6,827 nucleotides of DNA from Alistipes sp. (GCA_017631135.1 JAGBTW010000095.1:1-6827), one strand, 5' to 3'; positions 1 through 6,347 are shown, counted from the stretch's first letter. Translations and numbers: made by a program. The notes: a model not told the origin generated them from the letters alone.

Positions 1-2
1 AA

Positions 3-108
3 GAGTTTAGGGAAATTAAGGAGTTTAAGGAGCTTAAGGATTTTAGCAATAGAATTAAACTATACTCCCTAAACTCCTTAAATTCTCTAATCTCATTAAT
101 CTCTATAG
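3..108. repeat. Imperfect inverted repeat made of 9-nt tandem units
   Basis: The left arm (3-47) reads as five consecutive 9-mers: GAGTTTAGG, GAAATTAAG, GAGTTTAAG, GAGCTTAAG, GATTTTAGC. The right arm (64-108) reads as five 9-mers of the complementary type: ACTCCCTAA, ACTCCTTAA, ATTCTCTAA, TCTCATTAA, TCTCTATAG. Arms are separated by 16 nt. The reverse complement of the right arm lines up in register with the left arm at roughly three quarters of positions, so a long imperfect hairpin is possible, and the repetition also allows pairing in shifted registers. It lies just beyond the terminator of the leftward operon. A related array is at 5930-6185. No function is known to me. Confidence 0.75.
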
Positions 109-149
109 CAACAAAACAAAGGGATGGCCAAATAAATCAGCCATCCCTT
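109..149 (-). terminator. Rho-independent terminator of the pot operon
   Basis: A perfect 10-bp stem, AAGGGATGGC (119-128) with GCCATCCCTT (140-149), closes an 11-nt loop. Read on the minus strand, the stem is followed by a T-rich run (TTTGTTTTGTTG, 109-120, partly shared with the stem foot). It starts 23 nt past the stop codon of the beta-barrel gene, the expected place for the 3' end of the leftward transcript. No comparable terminator is visible between the five minus-strand genes, which supports a single operon. Confidence 0.85.
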
Positions 150-172
150 GTGTTATAAACCGCGCTCTGTGA

Positions 173-1003
173 TTAGAAATAGAAGCCTGCGGTGAGCAGT
201 GCGTAGTGGTAGTTAGAGAGTGGGTTATAGGTGTAGCCAAGGCTAATGGGGAACGACACATCGCCACGCTGGAACTCGCGACTCAAGGTGATCGAGAGGT
301 TGGTGACGTTGAAGCCCTTGGCGGGGTTATCCCAATCGTACTCGTTGCCTACGCGTGTGGGGCACCAGAAGGGACCTGTCCAGGGCGAAGCACCCGCGAT
401 AACCTCGACATCGAACACCTCCTTAAAGGGTTGTGTATAAGCAATCTCGAAGTATGACGAGAAGGCACGGCGCTCGACGCCATTCTTTACGACGAAGTCG
501 TTAGGATGGAGGAATGTTGTTGCCCAGTGCAAGCGCAAGCGGTCAAAGAAGGTGTAGTCGATGGTAGCTGTGAGGTTGTGTGACGACTTATCGAAGAAGG
601 GGGCGTTGAAGTCGTTGCCCACGCCACAGAAGACGTCGTAAATGGTTACCTCGAGACCCTCGTGCTGGAATCCGAGGAACATATCGAACTCCTTGTAGTC
701 GCTAAAGAGCGAGGCGTTGCCCCAAAGGCGTGCATAGAACTTACCATAGCCGAGCGTAAGCGCGGGCTGGAATGAGGGGTCTACCATATTGCGGTTACCG
801 CCGCGGTACGACTGGTCGAAGCCGCGCCACATATAGTTTGATGCGAGGTCGAAGCCCGCCTCCCACCAGAATGACCACACGTCATCCTCCTCGGCGCACT
901 CCTCGGTGGGTTGTGGGATGGTGTTTTCTGTTGCGGGCTCAATGGCAATAGCCTGAAAGGCAATCATTGTAGAGGCAAGGAAGAGTAGAAGCTTTCTTGT
1001 CAT
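173..1003 (-). CDS. Putative outer-membrane beta-barrel protein (TorF/gcw_chp-like porin)
   Basis: This is a 276-residue protein with a Sec signal peptide (residues 1-20; basic MTRK, hydrophobic LLLFLASTMIAFQ, probable cleavage after AIA). A short acidic, proline-containing linker (21-42) precedes a region dominated by alternating aromatic and polar residues, as in transmembrane beta strands. The chain ends in Phe (AGFYF), the usual C-terminal signature for outer-membrane barrel assembly. The segment SNYMWRGFDQS (55-65) resembles the N-terminal motif of the TorF/gcw_chp family of putative porins; that family call is by eye and tentative. It is the last gene of the pot cluster, 54 nt after potD. 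The gap lacks a TAnnTTTG box and a terminator but contains a small AT-rich dyad, TTAAT-ATGC-ATTAA (1029-1042). Cotranscription suggests a role in getting polyamines, or whatever the importer carries, across the outer membrane; that role is inference. Confidence 0.75.
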   Translation of the reverse strand: MTRKLLLFLASTMIAFQAIAIEPATENTIPQPTEECAEEDDVWSFWWEAGFDLASNYMWRGFDQSYRGGNRNMVDPSFQPALTLGYGKFYARLWGNASLFSDYKEFDMFLGFQHEGLEVTIYDVFCGVGNDFNAPFFDKSSHNLTATIDYTFFDRLRLHWATTFLHPNDFVVKNGVERRAFSSYFEIAYTQPFKEVFDVEVIAGASPWTGPFWCPTRVGNEYDWDNPAKGFNVTNLSITLSREFQRGDVSFPISLGYTYNPLSNYHYALLTAGFYF

Positions 1004-1057
1004 TTTCTTTTTGTTTAGTTTAAGTTAGTTAATATGCATTAAGGTCTCTTTTATTGG

Positions 1058-2674
1058 CTATTTCTGTGGTTTGCGCTGTGCATGGTGGCGACGCTTGAGC
1101 ATCATCTGCTGCTTGCGGTAGTTATCCACCTTGCGCCATACGCCCCACACAAGGAGTGTGACAAACGATACGATGATGAAGATGAGCATCGTGGGCGAGA
1201 GGTTGTCACCCTTGACGCGCGACCACATCTCGAGCATCTTATCTGTCTGCTCGCCACTGTCGTGCATCATGGCGCAGCGGCCAATGACCTCGATGTCGGG
1301 GTATAGGATAGGGTCTACATAGACGCTATCTGCGCGCACCTCGTAGCCATCCTCGTCGATGAAGCAGAGCGGTGTGCCATCCTCATTCTTGAAGAAGTAG
1401 CTCAAGTCCGAAGCTCCCATGGCGACTATGTCGTCGCGCTCCGCCACCTTCTCGGCAAGGCTCTCCTCGAGCTCTGCAGCTTTCTCCATGTCAGTGCACT
1501 GGGCGAGCTCCGCGGTGAGGCTCTCTATCTCGGCGAGCACAGGGTTGAGCATCTCCATGGCGTCGAGCGTCTCGCTGGCACCCACAACGCTGACATAACC
1601 CGTAGCATCCATGTTACGCACGGCATTCTCGGGCATGCACATATAGTTTATAAAGTAGCGCGCGGCGCGTGGGTTCTTGGCATACTTGGGTATCACCCAG
1701 CCATCAAACCACACCACACTGCCCTCCTCGGGGACAACATAGTCGAGGCTAACATCCACATCGGCAGCCTCCTCGATAGCCCACACAGCATCGCCACTCC
1801 ACATGAGGTTTATCCACGCCTTGTTCTGCGTCATCATCTCCTTGCCGAAGTCGGCCTCCCAGCCTGCCACAAGGCGCTTCATGCGCTTGAGGTACTCCTC
1901 GACATGGGCTATAGAACCATCCGAAGCGTCGTACATGAGTCCCTCGATGGTGGGAACCGTGCCATCAAGACCGCGCTCCGCAGCCTCCGCATCGTTCAAG
2001 GGTAGGGTGTCATCCTCACCCAGCACACCCGCCTCGCGCAGCTCGACGGTAGTAGCATAGACCAGCATGGGCGAGTATACATCGCGGAAGGCATCCTTAA
2101 CCAATATCTTACCCTCGAGGCGCTCGTCGAACATCAAGTCCCACGACAGAGCCTCCTCTCTGGTGACATACTCCATATTATATAGTATGCCCGTAGTGCC
2201 CCACATATAACCCACCGAGTAGTCGTTGGGGTTGTGGCCATCGGGGGCTATGATATGGTCAAACTGGTTGACAATGTATGGCGATACGAAGCCAAAGTAG
2301 TTCTCTGTCTCTGTCTTTGCGAGGTCGCGCAAGAACTCCTCTGTAACGATGGGCTGCAGAAGGTCGTGGCGCATCATGCGCTCGATGATGTACTCCGAGG
2401 GGCACACCACGTCGAAGTCGGCCTCGCCCTTCTCAATCTTGGCGAGCATGACCTCATTAATGTCAAATGTCTGGTAGACCACCGTAACGGGGCATCCTGT
2501 CTGCTCCTCGTACCATGCCTCGAACTCTGTGAGAAGCTCCTCATCAATGTAGTCGCCCCAGTTGTAGACCTTGAGTATCTCTTGGCGTGACGAGTCGCCA
2601 CACGACGAGGCGAGGATGCCGAAGCCGACGACAACGGCAGCCATACGCATTATGTAGTTAAGCATAGTTTTCAT
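1058..2674 (-). CDS. potD: Spermidine/putrescine-binding lipoprotein PotD with C-terminal membrane anchor
   Basis: This is the substrate-binding component of a polyamine ABC importer, 538 residues against about 350 for E. coli PotD. Residues 1-24 are a signal sequence ending LASSC, so Cys25 is a probable lipidation site. The mature part opens with LKVYNWGDYI (34-43), the family hallmark. By eye against E. coli PotD, polyamine-pocket counterparts include Trp39 and Tyr42, Ser93 and Tyr95 (CPSEY), Asp198, Trp292 (MWSGDA), and Trp322 and Asp324 (VWFDGW); the counterpart of E. coli Asp168 may be Ala195. Extra material compared with E. coli is a charged helical stretch (about 370-416), a transmembrane helix (about 493-513) and a basic tail (514-538). 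The start overlaps the potC stop by 4 nt (ATGA), indicating translational coupling. Polyamine specificity is inferred from the family; other small cationic ligands are possible. Confidence 0.93.
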   Translation of the reverse strand: MKTMLNYIMRMAAVVVGFGILASSCGDSSRQEILKVYNWGDYIDEELLTEFEAWYEEQTGCPVTVVYQTFDINEVMLAKIEKGEADFDVVCPSEYIIERMMRHDLLQPIVTEEFLRDLAKTETENYFGFVSPYIVNQFDHIIAPDGHNPNDYSVGYMWGTTGILYNMEYVTREEALSWDLMFDERLEGKILVKDAFRDVYSPMLVYATTVELREAGVLGEDDTLPLNDAEAAERGLDGTVPTIEGLMYDASDGSIAHVEEYLKRMKRLVAGWEADFGKEMMTQNKAWINLMWSGDAVWAIEEAADVDVSLDYVVPEEGSVVWFDGWVIPKYAKNPRAARYFINYMCMPENAVRNMDATGYVSVVGASETLDAMEMLNPVLAEIESLTAELAQCTDMEKAAELEESLAEKVAERDDIVAMGASDLSYFFKNEDGTPLCFIDEDGYEVRADSVYVDPILYPDIEVIGRCAMMHDSGEQTDKMLEMWSRVKGDNLSPTMLIFIIVSFVTLLVWGVWRKVDNYRKQQMMLKRRHHAQRKPQK

Positions 2675-3501
2675 CGGCGTGAGTAGTTTTTAATCTGTTT
2701 AGCCTGCTCCTCGGCGCGCTTTGCCTGGCGTGCAGCACGATAGTTGACAACAACCAACAGCAGTAATACAACAACCAAGATGATGGTCGACAGGGCGCGC
2801 AGCTCTGGCGTGAGACCACCCTTGCGGGCATCGGCATAGATAAATGTCGAGAGCGTCTCCAAGCCGTCGGTGCCGTTGGTGAAGATGGTGACTGCGAAGT
2901 CGTCAATCGAGAGCGTAAAGGCGAGGATGAAGCCCGAAATCATGCCTGGACGTATCTCGGGAAGGATGACGCGGCGCATAGCCTGCATGGGCGTAGCGCC
3001 AAGGTCGAGTGCCGCCTCGTAGATGTTGGGGTTCATCTGCACCAAGCGGGGCATGACGCTCAACACCACATAGGGCGTGCAGAAGGCGATATGCGCAAGG
3101 ATGACCGTAGCGTGACCCTGGGTGATGCCCAACGACACAAAGAGCAGGAACAGCGATATACCTGTGATGATGTCGGGGTTGAGGATGGGGATGTTGTTAA
3201 CAAAGTTAACCACACGACGCTTGCGATAGCGTAGGTCGTTGATGCCGATGGCAGCAACGCTACCCAAGAGTGTAGATACCGTGGCGGCAACAAAGGCGAT
3301 AAGGAATGTATTCTTTATCGCGTCGATGAGGCGGTCGCTCACGCCACCCGAGAAGAGCGACGTGTACAACTCTGCTGAAAAGCCTGTCCAGTTGCCCAAT
3401 ACTTTAGACTCGGTGAACGAGAATATTGCGATGATGATAATCGGAGCATAGAGCATCACCAAGAGCAACACGAGATATGAGGTCGAAAAAAACTTTTTCA
3501 T
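2671..3501 (-). CDS. potC: Spermidine/putrescine ABC transporter permease PotC
   Basis: This is one of the two inner-membrane permease subunits of the polyamine importer, pairing with PotB and contacting PotA. It has 276 residues, slightly longer than E. coli PotC. Hydrophobic segments lie near 10-28, 64-86, 103-125, 131-150, 186-207 and 236-253, fitting six membrane helices. The cytoplasmic EAA loop that docks on the ATPase is at 162-181 (EAALDLGATP and downstream ILP). The C-terminus is a charged, Lys/Arg/Glu/Gln-rich helix (255-276). I chose the ATG at 3501 (MKKFFSTSYL) rather than one 30 nt upstream, because it gives the typical N-terminus, sits 1 nt after the potB stop, and has a GAGGGAGG purine tract (3513-3520) 11 nt upstream. 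The longer form would overlap potB by 29 nt. Its stop overlaps the potD start. Confidence 0.93.
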   Translation of the reverse strand: MKKFFSTSYLVLLLVMLYAPIIIIAIFSFTESKVLGNWTGFSAELYTSLFSGGVSDRLIDAIKNTFLIAFVAATVSTLLGSVAAIGINDLRYRKRRVVNFVNNIPILNPDIITGISLFLLFVSLGITQGHATVILAHIAFCTPYVVLSVMPRLVQMNPNIYEAALDLGATPMQAMRRVILPEIRPGMISGFILAFTLSIDDFAVTIFTNGTDGLETLSTFIYADARKGGLTPELRALSTIILVVVLLLLVVVNYRAARQAKRAEEQAKQIKNYSRR

Positions 3502-3502
3502 A

Positions 3503-4300
3503 CTACAATAAGCCTCCCTCGTTTGTGCCATCCTCGCTTGATGAACCCGAGAATAGCGTTGTTAGACCAATGATAATGAGCATGATGAACGACAATGCCG
3601 CGCCATAGTGCCACATGCCGTTGTTGATGTTCTCCTGGATGGTAGTACCAAAGAGTTTGATGTTGTTCATCGTGAGCAGCTCGGCGATGGCGAATGTCGA
3701 GATTGTGGGCATGAAGACCATCATCACGCCACTCACAACACCTGGCATCGAGAGCGGGAATATCACCTTTGAGAATACCTGGCGTGGCGTAGCACCAAGG
3801 TCCTCGGCAGCCTCGATAAGCGAGCGGTCCATCTTCTGCAAGACGTTGTAGATGGGGTAAATCATGAACGGCAAGAAGTTGTAGACCATGCCAAAGATGA
3901 GCGCACCCTCACCCAAGGGGAGCATCAAAAAGTCGAAGAGCGCCACTGTGGCAAGCGTGCGCACAAGCACATTTATCCACATGGGCAAGATAAAGAGCAT
4001 CACCACGACACGCGCTGTCGAGGCACGCATTTTGGAGAGTATATATGCGGCAGGGTAACCCAATAGGATGCATATCATCGTGGTTATCAGTGCGATGCCT
4101 ATCGAGTATATGAACGTATTGATAGCCTCGCGCTGGTGCACAAACTTGTCGAAGTTCTCTATCGAGAAGCCACCATCCTCCGCCTGAAACGCGTAAATCA
4201 TGATAAGGACGAGCGGCGCTACTACGAACACCGCGAGAAAGAGCACATAGGGAAGGCTCCAGCTACGTCGTCGCGAGAAGAATTTTACCAATCTACCCAT
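3503..4300 (-). CDS. potB: Spermidine/putrescine ABC transporter permease PotB
   Basis: This is the second inner-membrane permease subunit of the polyamine importer. It has 265 residues: a short basic N-terminus (MGRLVKFFSRRR), a first membrane helix near 17-37, and further hydrophobic segments near 62-82, 97-118, 131-152, 186-206 and 232-250, consistent with six helices. The EAA loop is at 163-182 (EAAEDLGATP and downstream IFP), nearly matching the one in PotC, as expected for a heterodimer on a PotA dimer. The C-terminal tail (251-265) is short, Ser/Gly/acidic and hydrophilic. potA ends 32 nt upstream; potC starts 1 nt after the stop. An AAGGA sits directly against the ATG, too close for a normal Shine-Dalgarno, so initiation probably depends on the A/U-rich leader or on coupling with potA. 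Confidence 0.93.
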   Translation of the reverse strand: MGRLVKFFSRRRSWSLPYVLFLAVFVVAPLVLIMIYAFQAEDGGFSIENFDKFVHQREAINTFIYSIGIALITTMICILLGYPAAYILSKMRASTARVVVMLFILPMWINVLVRTLATVALFDFLMLPLGEGALIFGMVYNFLPFMIYPIYNVLQKMDRSLIEAAEDLGATPRQVFSKVIFPLSMPGVVSGVMMVFMPTISTFAIAELLTMNNIKLFGTTIQENINNGMWHYGAALSFIMLIIIGLTTLFSGSSSEDGTNEGGLL

Positions 4301-4332
4301 TCCTTATAACTTCAGGGAATTAATATCGTGAA

Positions 4333-5724
4333 TTACTGATTGTTACGACGCACTACGCGCAAAGCGCTTGGCGCAATCTTGATACCCACCTCGTCGAGGT
4401 CCTCCCACACGTCGCGCGTATCTACGAATACATCCTCGTCGTCATCGGTGCGTATGGTGAGGTGGTAGCGGTCACCCTTGTACAAGATGAAGCGTATAGT
4501 GCCCCATGAGATACCATCGTCGGGGTCGTCCGTGAGCTCGACATCCGAGAAGCCGAAGCATACATCTACCTCTGCGCCACTCTCGATATCCTCGACAGGT
4601 GCACACTCGAAGGTCTCGCCAAGTATTTCGACATGCGTAGCATCGACGAGCTTGCCCTCCACGCGGTTTTCGGTGCGCTCCTTGCGCATGACATGTATGT
4701 CGGCGGGCTTAATCATCATGCCCACCTCGGTGCCTGGCTCGAAGCAGTTATAGTCCTGAATTTGAATTTCATAGCCGTCGAGCGTCTCAACGAACATCTC
4801 GTAGTGAACGCCCTTGAATGTGCACGAGCGCACCACGCCGCGGAACATCGCAGCCTCGGTATTGCGGATGATGTATACATCCTCGGGGCGCACAACGACA
4901 TCCACAGGCTGGTTCTCGCCAAAGCCCGTGTCTACGCACTCGAACTCTCTACCCATGAACTCCACCACGCCATCGCGTATCATTGTGGCATTGAGGATGT
5001 TGCTCTCGCCAATGAAGTCCGCAACAAAGGCGTTGCAGGGTTCGTTATATATATCCGTAGGTGTGCCGACTTGCTGAATTACACCCTCGTTCATCACGAC
5101 GATGGTGTCCGAGAGGGTCAACGCCTCCTCCTGGTCGTGCGTCACATAGACAAAGGTGATGCCGAGCGTGCGGTGCATCTCCTTAAGCTCCATCTGCATA
5201 TCCTTGCGCATCTTGAGGTCGAGCGCTGCGAGGGGCTCATCGAGGAGCAACACCTGGGGACGGTTGACAATGGCACGCGCAATGGCGACGCGCTGCTGCT
5301 GACCGCCCGAGAGCGACTGCACATCGCGGTGCTCATAGTCGGTCATGCCCACCATCTTCAGGGCGCGCTTCACACGCACCTCAATCTCCTTCTTGTCCAC
5401 CTTCTTAAGGTTAAGACCAAAGGCGATGTTGTCGTAGACGTTGTAGTTTGGGAAAAGAGCGTATCGCTGGAACACGGTGTTCACAGGTCGCTGATGTGGC
5501 GGCACGGAGGTCATGTCCTTGCCGTCGATGAGTATCTTACCGCTTGAGGCGGAGTTAAAACCAGCAATCAGGCGCAATAGTGTTGTTTTGCCGCAACCTG
5601 ATGGTCCGAGTATTGTCAGGAACTCTCCTTGTTTAACATTCAGACTTACATCGTCAAGCACTACCTTGTCGGGAAACGACTTTGTAATGTTGCAAATCTC
5701 GATGATGTGGTTTGTTTTCGTCAT
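4333..5724 (-). CDS. potA: Spermidine/putrescine ABC transporter ATP-binding protein PotA, with duplicated C-terminal module
   Basis: This is the ATPase subunit that powers PotB/PotC from the cytoplasmic side. All nucleotide-binding motifs are present: Walker A GPSGCGKT (40-47), Q-loop Gln86 ([10 protein letters not shown]), signature LSGGQQQR (138-145), Walker B LLLDEP (159-164), D-loop ALD (167-169) and switch His196 (VTHD). After the Rossmann-like ATPase part (to about 240) comes a TOBE-type regulatory region containing [11 protein letters not shown] (276-286). At 463 residues it is longer than E. coli PotA (about 378). The surplus is a second copy of the C-terminal module: residues 244-348 and 356-460 align to each other. 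It is first in the operon, about 115 nt downstream of the predicted transcription start. The start at 5724 gives a standard family N-terminus ([12 protein letters not shown]). Confidence 0.95.
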   Translation of the reverse strand: MTKTNHIIEICNITKSFPDKVVLDDVSLNVKQGEFLTILGPSGCGKTTLLRLIAGFNSASSGKILIDGKDMTSVPPHQRPVNTVFQRYALFPNYNVYDNIAFGLNLKKVDKKEIEVRVKRALKMVGMTDYEHRDVQSLSGGQQQRVAIARAIVNRPQVLLLDEPLAALDLKMRKDMQMELKEMHRTLGITFVYVTHDQEEALTLSDTIVVMNEGVIQQVGTPTDIYNEPCNAFVADFIGESNILNATMIRDGVVEFMGREFECVDTGFGENQPVDVVVRPEDVYIIRNTEAAMFRGVVRSCTFKGVHYEMFVETLDGYEIQIQDYNCFEPGTEVGMMIKPADIHVMRKERTENRVEGKLVDATHVEILGETFECAPVEDIESGAEVDVCFGFSDVELTDDPDDGISWGTIRFILYKGDRYHLTIRTDDDEDVFVDTRDVWEDLDEVGIKIAPSALRVVRRNNQ

Positions 5725-5840
5725 TTCAATAAAGTGTGTTAACAGTTCATAATCAAAGTGTTACGCGCATCGCTTTGTTGACTACCCAAAGTGTCGCTTT
5801 TTGCAGATGCCGCACACCCCCATTTACACAAGTGTAATTT
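5725..5840 (-). promoter_or_regulatory. Leader of the pot operon
   Basis: These about 115 nt separate the predicted start site from the potA ATG. On the plus strand, GCATC (5767-5771) can pair with GATGC (5806-5810), and inside it CTTTG (5773-5777) with CAAAG (5787-5791), so the mRNA could fold into a two-part stem-loop. AAAGTGT occurs three times (5731-5737, 5755-5761, 5788-5794) on the plus strand. No open frame with a start, no riboswitch class I recognise, and no terminator-like T run was seen. The A/T-rich stretch just before the ATG lacks a Shine-Dalgarno, as is usual in Bacteroidetes. Confidence 0.35.
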
Positions 5841-5844
5841 GGGG
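5817..5844. promoter_or_regulatory. 28-bp dyad abutting the potA -7 box (operator candidate)
   Basis: The core is TTACAC-AA-GTGTAA (5824-5837). Symmetry continues outward through A5822/T5839 and four C:G pairs (CCCC 5817-5820 with GGGG 5841-5844), so 11 of 13 symmetric pairs match. It begins immediately next to the -7 element and spans the expected start site, where a bound repressor would block initiation. The same bases could instead form a 5'-end hairpin in the mRNA. I do not recognise the cognate regulator. Confidence 0.5.
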
Positions 5845-5876
5845 CAAATATAGTAAAAAAACACTGAAAAAACAAG
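5845..5876 (-). promoter_or_regulatory. Bacteroidetes-type promoter of the pot operon
   Basis: On the minus strand the -7 element is TATATTTG (5852-5845), an exact match to the Bacteroides consensus TAnnTTTG. The -33 element is CTTG (5876-5873), and exactly 20 nt separate it from the -7 box, within the usual 19-21. The spacer is T-rich. Transcription should begin near 5838-5841. Confidence 0.8.
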
Positions 5877-5929
5877 AGATATGAAATAAGAGGCATGGAG
5901 GAGGTGAGGGTAATGAGTTGTGATAAAGT

Positions 5930-6185
5930 GAGTAGTGGGAGTAGTTGAGGGTTGGGGTAGTGAGGAGTAGGTTGAGAGTAGTTAGGAGTAGTGGGGTGTG
6001 AAATGGGTGAGGAGTATAATGATAATTTAGTGAGTTTAAGGAATTTAGTGAGTTTAGTGTTTTTTGTTTTATTCTCTAAATTCCCTACTCTATAATCACG
6101 CTACTACTCTCTACTACCCATAAGCGAGCAGCGCTTGCGCCTACTCACAACTACTCTTGCCCTATCTACTCTTTCTACCCTCTCT
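5930..6185. repeat. Nested inverted repeat of 9-nt units
   Basis: From the outside inward: an outer purine arm of GAGTAGTnn-like units with about 9-nt spacing (about 5930-5998, for example GAGTAGTGG then GAGTAGTTG); an inner arm of four exact-length 9-mers (6024-6059: AATTTAGTG, AGTTTAAGG, AATTTAGTG, AGTTTAGTG); a T-rich centre (6060-6070); an inner complementary arm (6071-6097: ATTCTCTAA, ATTCCCTAC, TCTATAATC); and an outer complementary arm of CTACTACTC-like 9-mers (6101-6118 and 6141-6185). The inner units match the array at 3-108. The outer right arm is interrupted by a GC-rich 22-nt block (6119-6140). It lies between the divergent potA and dnaK promoters. No gene is visible in it. Confidence 0.7.
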
Positions 6186-6276
6186 CTGCCATTATGCCCT
6201 GCGGTTGTGAACTAAAACTGACAAAATGGCAGTCGCGTGTCGATTAATTGGCATAGATGTCATCGTGGCACGAACA
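6186..6276. other. Gene-free stretch upstream of the dnaK promoter
   Basis: No supported gene is seen. It holds an 8-bp inverted repeat, CTGCCATT (6186-6193) with AATGGCAG (6225-6232), separated by 31 nt, and a small perfect dyad, TCGTG-G-CACGA (6263-6273), just upstream of the -33 element. Either could bind a regulator; neither is recognised. Confidence 0.3.
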
Positions 6277-6321
6277 TTTTGTGTCACTTTTTGCAACTTT
6301 TTTTGTTTGGTATACCATTTG
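6277..6321 (+). promoter_or_regulatory. Probable dnaK promoter region
   Basis: Two overlapping Bacteroidetes-type candidates are present, both with a 20-nt spacer. The better has -33 TTTTG (6277-6281) and -7 TTTGTTTG (6302-6309), one mismatch from TAnnTTTG. The second has -33 TTTTTG (6288-6293) and a weak -7 ACCATTTG (6314-6321). Either gives a leader of about 75-90 nt. No CIRCE element (TTAGCACTC-N9-GAGTGCTAA) is present here or in the leader. Confidence 0.45.
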
Positions 6322-6326
6322 CCATT

Positions 6327-6347
6327 ATCTCCATCGTCGATGGCGAT
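6327..6347. promoter_or_regulatory. Inverted repeat at the start of the dnaK leader
   Basis: CCATCG-T-CGATGG (6331-6343) is flanked, after one mismatch, by ATC (6327-6329) and GAT (6345-6347), giving 9 of 10 symmetric pairs around T6337. A competing pairing uses GTCGA (6336-6340) with TCGAC (6352-6356). It could be an operator near the start site or an RNA hairpin in the heat-shock gene leader. The A-rich stretch 6362-6403 before the ATG has no Shine-Dalgarno. Confidence 0.4.

Noticed and set aside
3..158. Open frame from the window edge (beginning EFREIKEFKELK)
   Set aside because: No start in view; the sequence is the 9-nt inverted repeat followed by the terminator stem, and 9-nt units read open by periodicity. 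A 3' end of an upstream gene cannot be fully excluded, but nothing supports it.
2234..2590. 118-codon open frame antisense to potD
   Set aside because: Opposite the conserved PotD N-terminal lobe; no recognisable protein features and no promoter.
3502..3531. Upstream potC start adding ten residues (MAQTREAYCS)
   Set aside because: It would overlap potB by 29 nt and add residues unlike PotC; the ATG at 3501 has a purine tract and ideal spacing.
4633..5547. 304-codon open frame antisense to potA
   Set aside because: It lies wholly opposite potA, whose ATPase motifs are all intact; the His/Leu/Val-rich translation is what a mirrored coding frame gives, with no domain recognised.
5930..6185. 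CRISPR array
   Set aside because: Units are 9 nt, contiguous, without unique spacers, and arranged as a palindrome; no cas gene is nearby.
6266..6281. Sigma-54 promoter (TGGCACG at 6266)
   Set aside because: The -24-like half is good, but the expected GC of the -12 element is TT (6279-6280).
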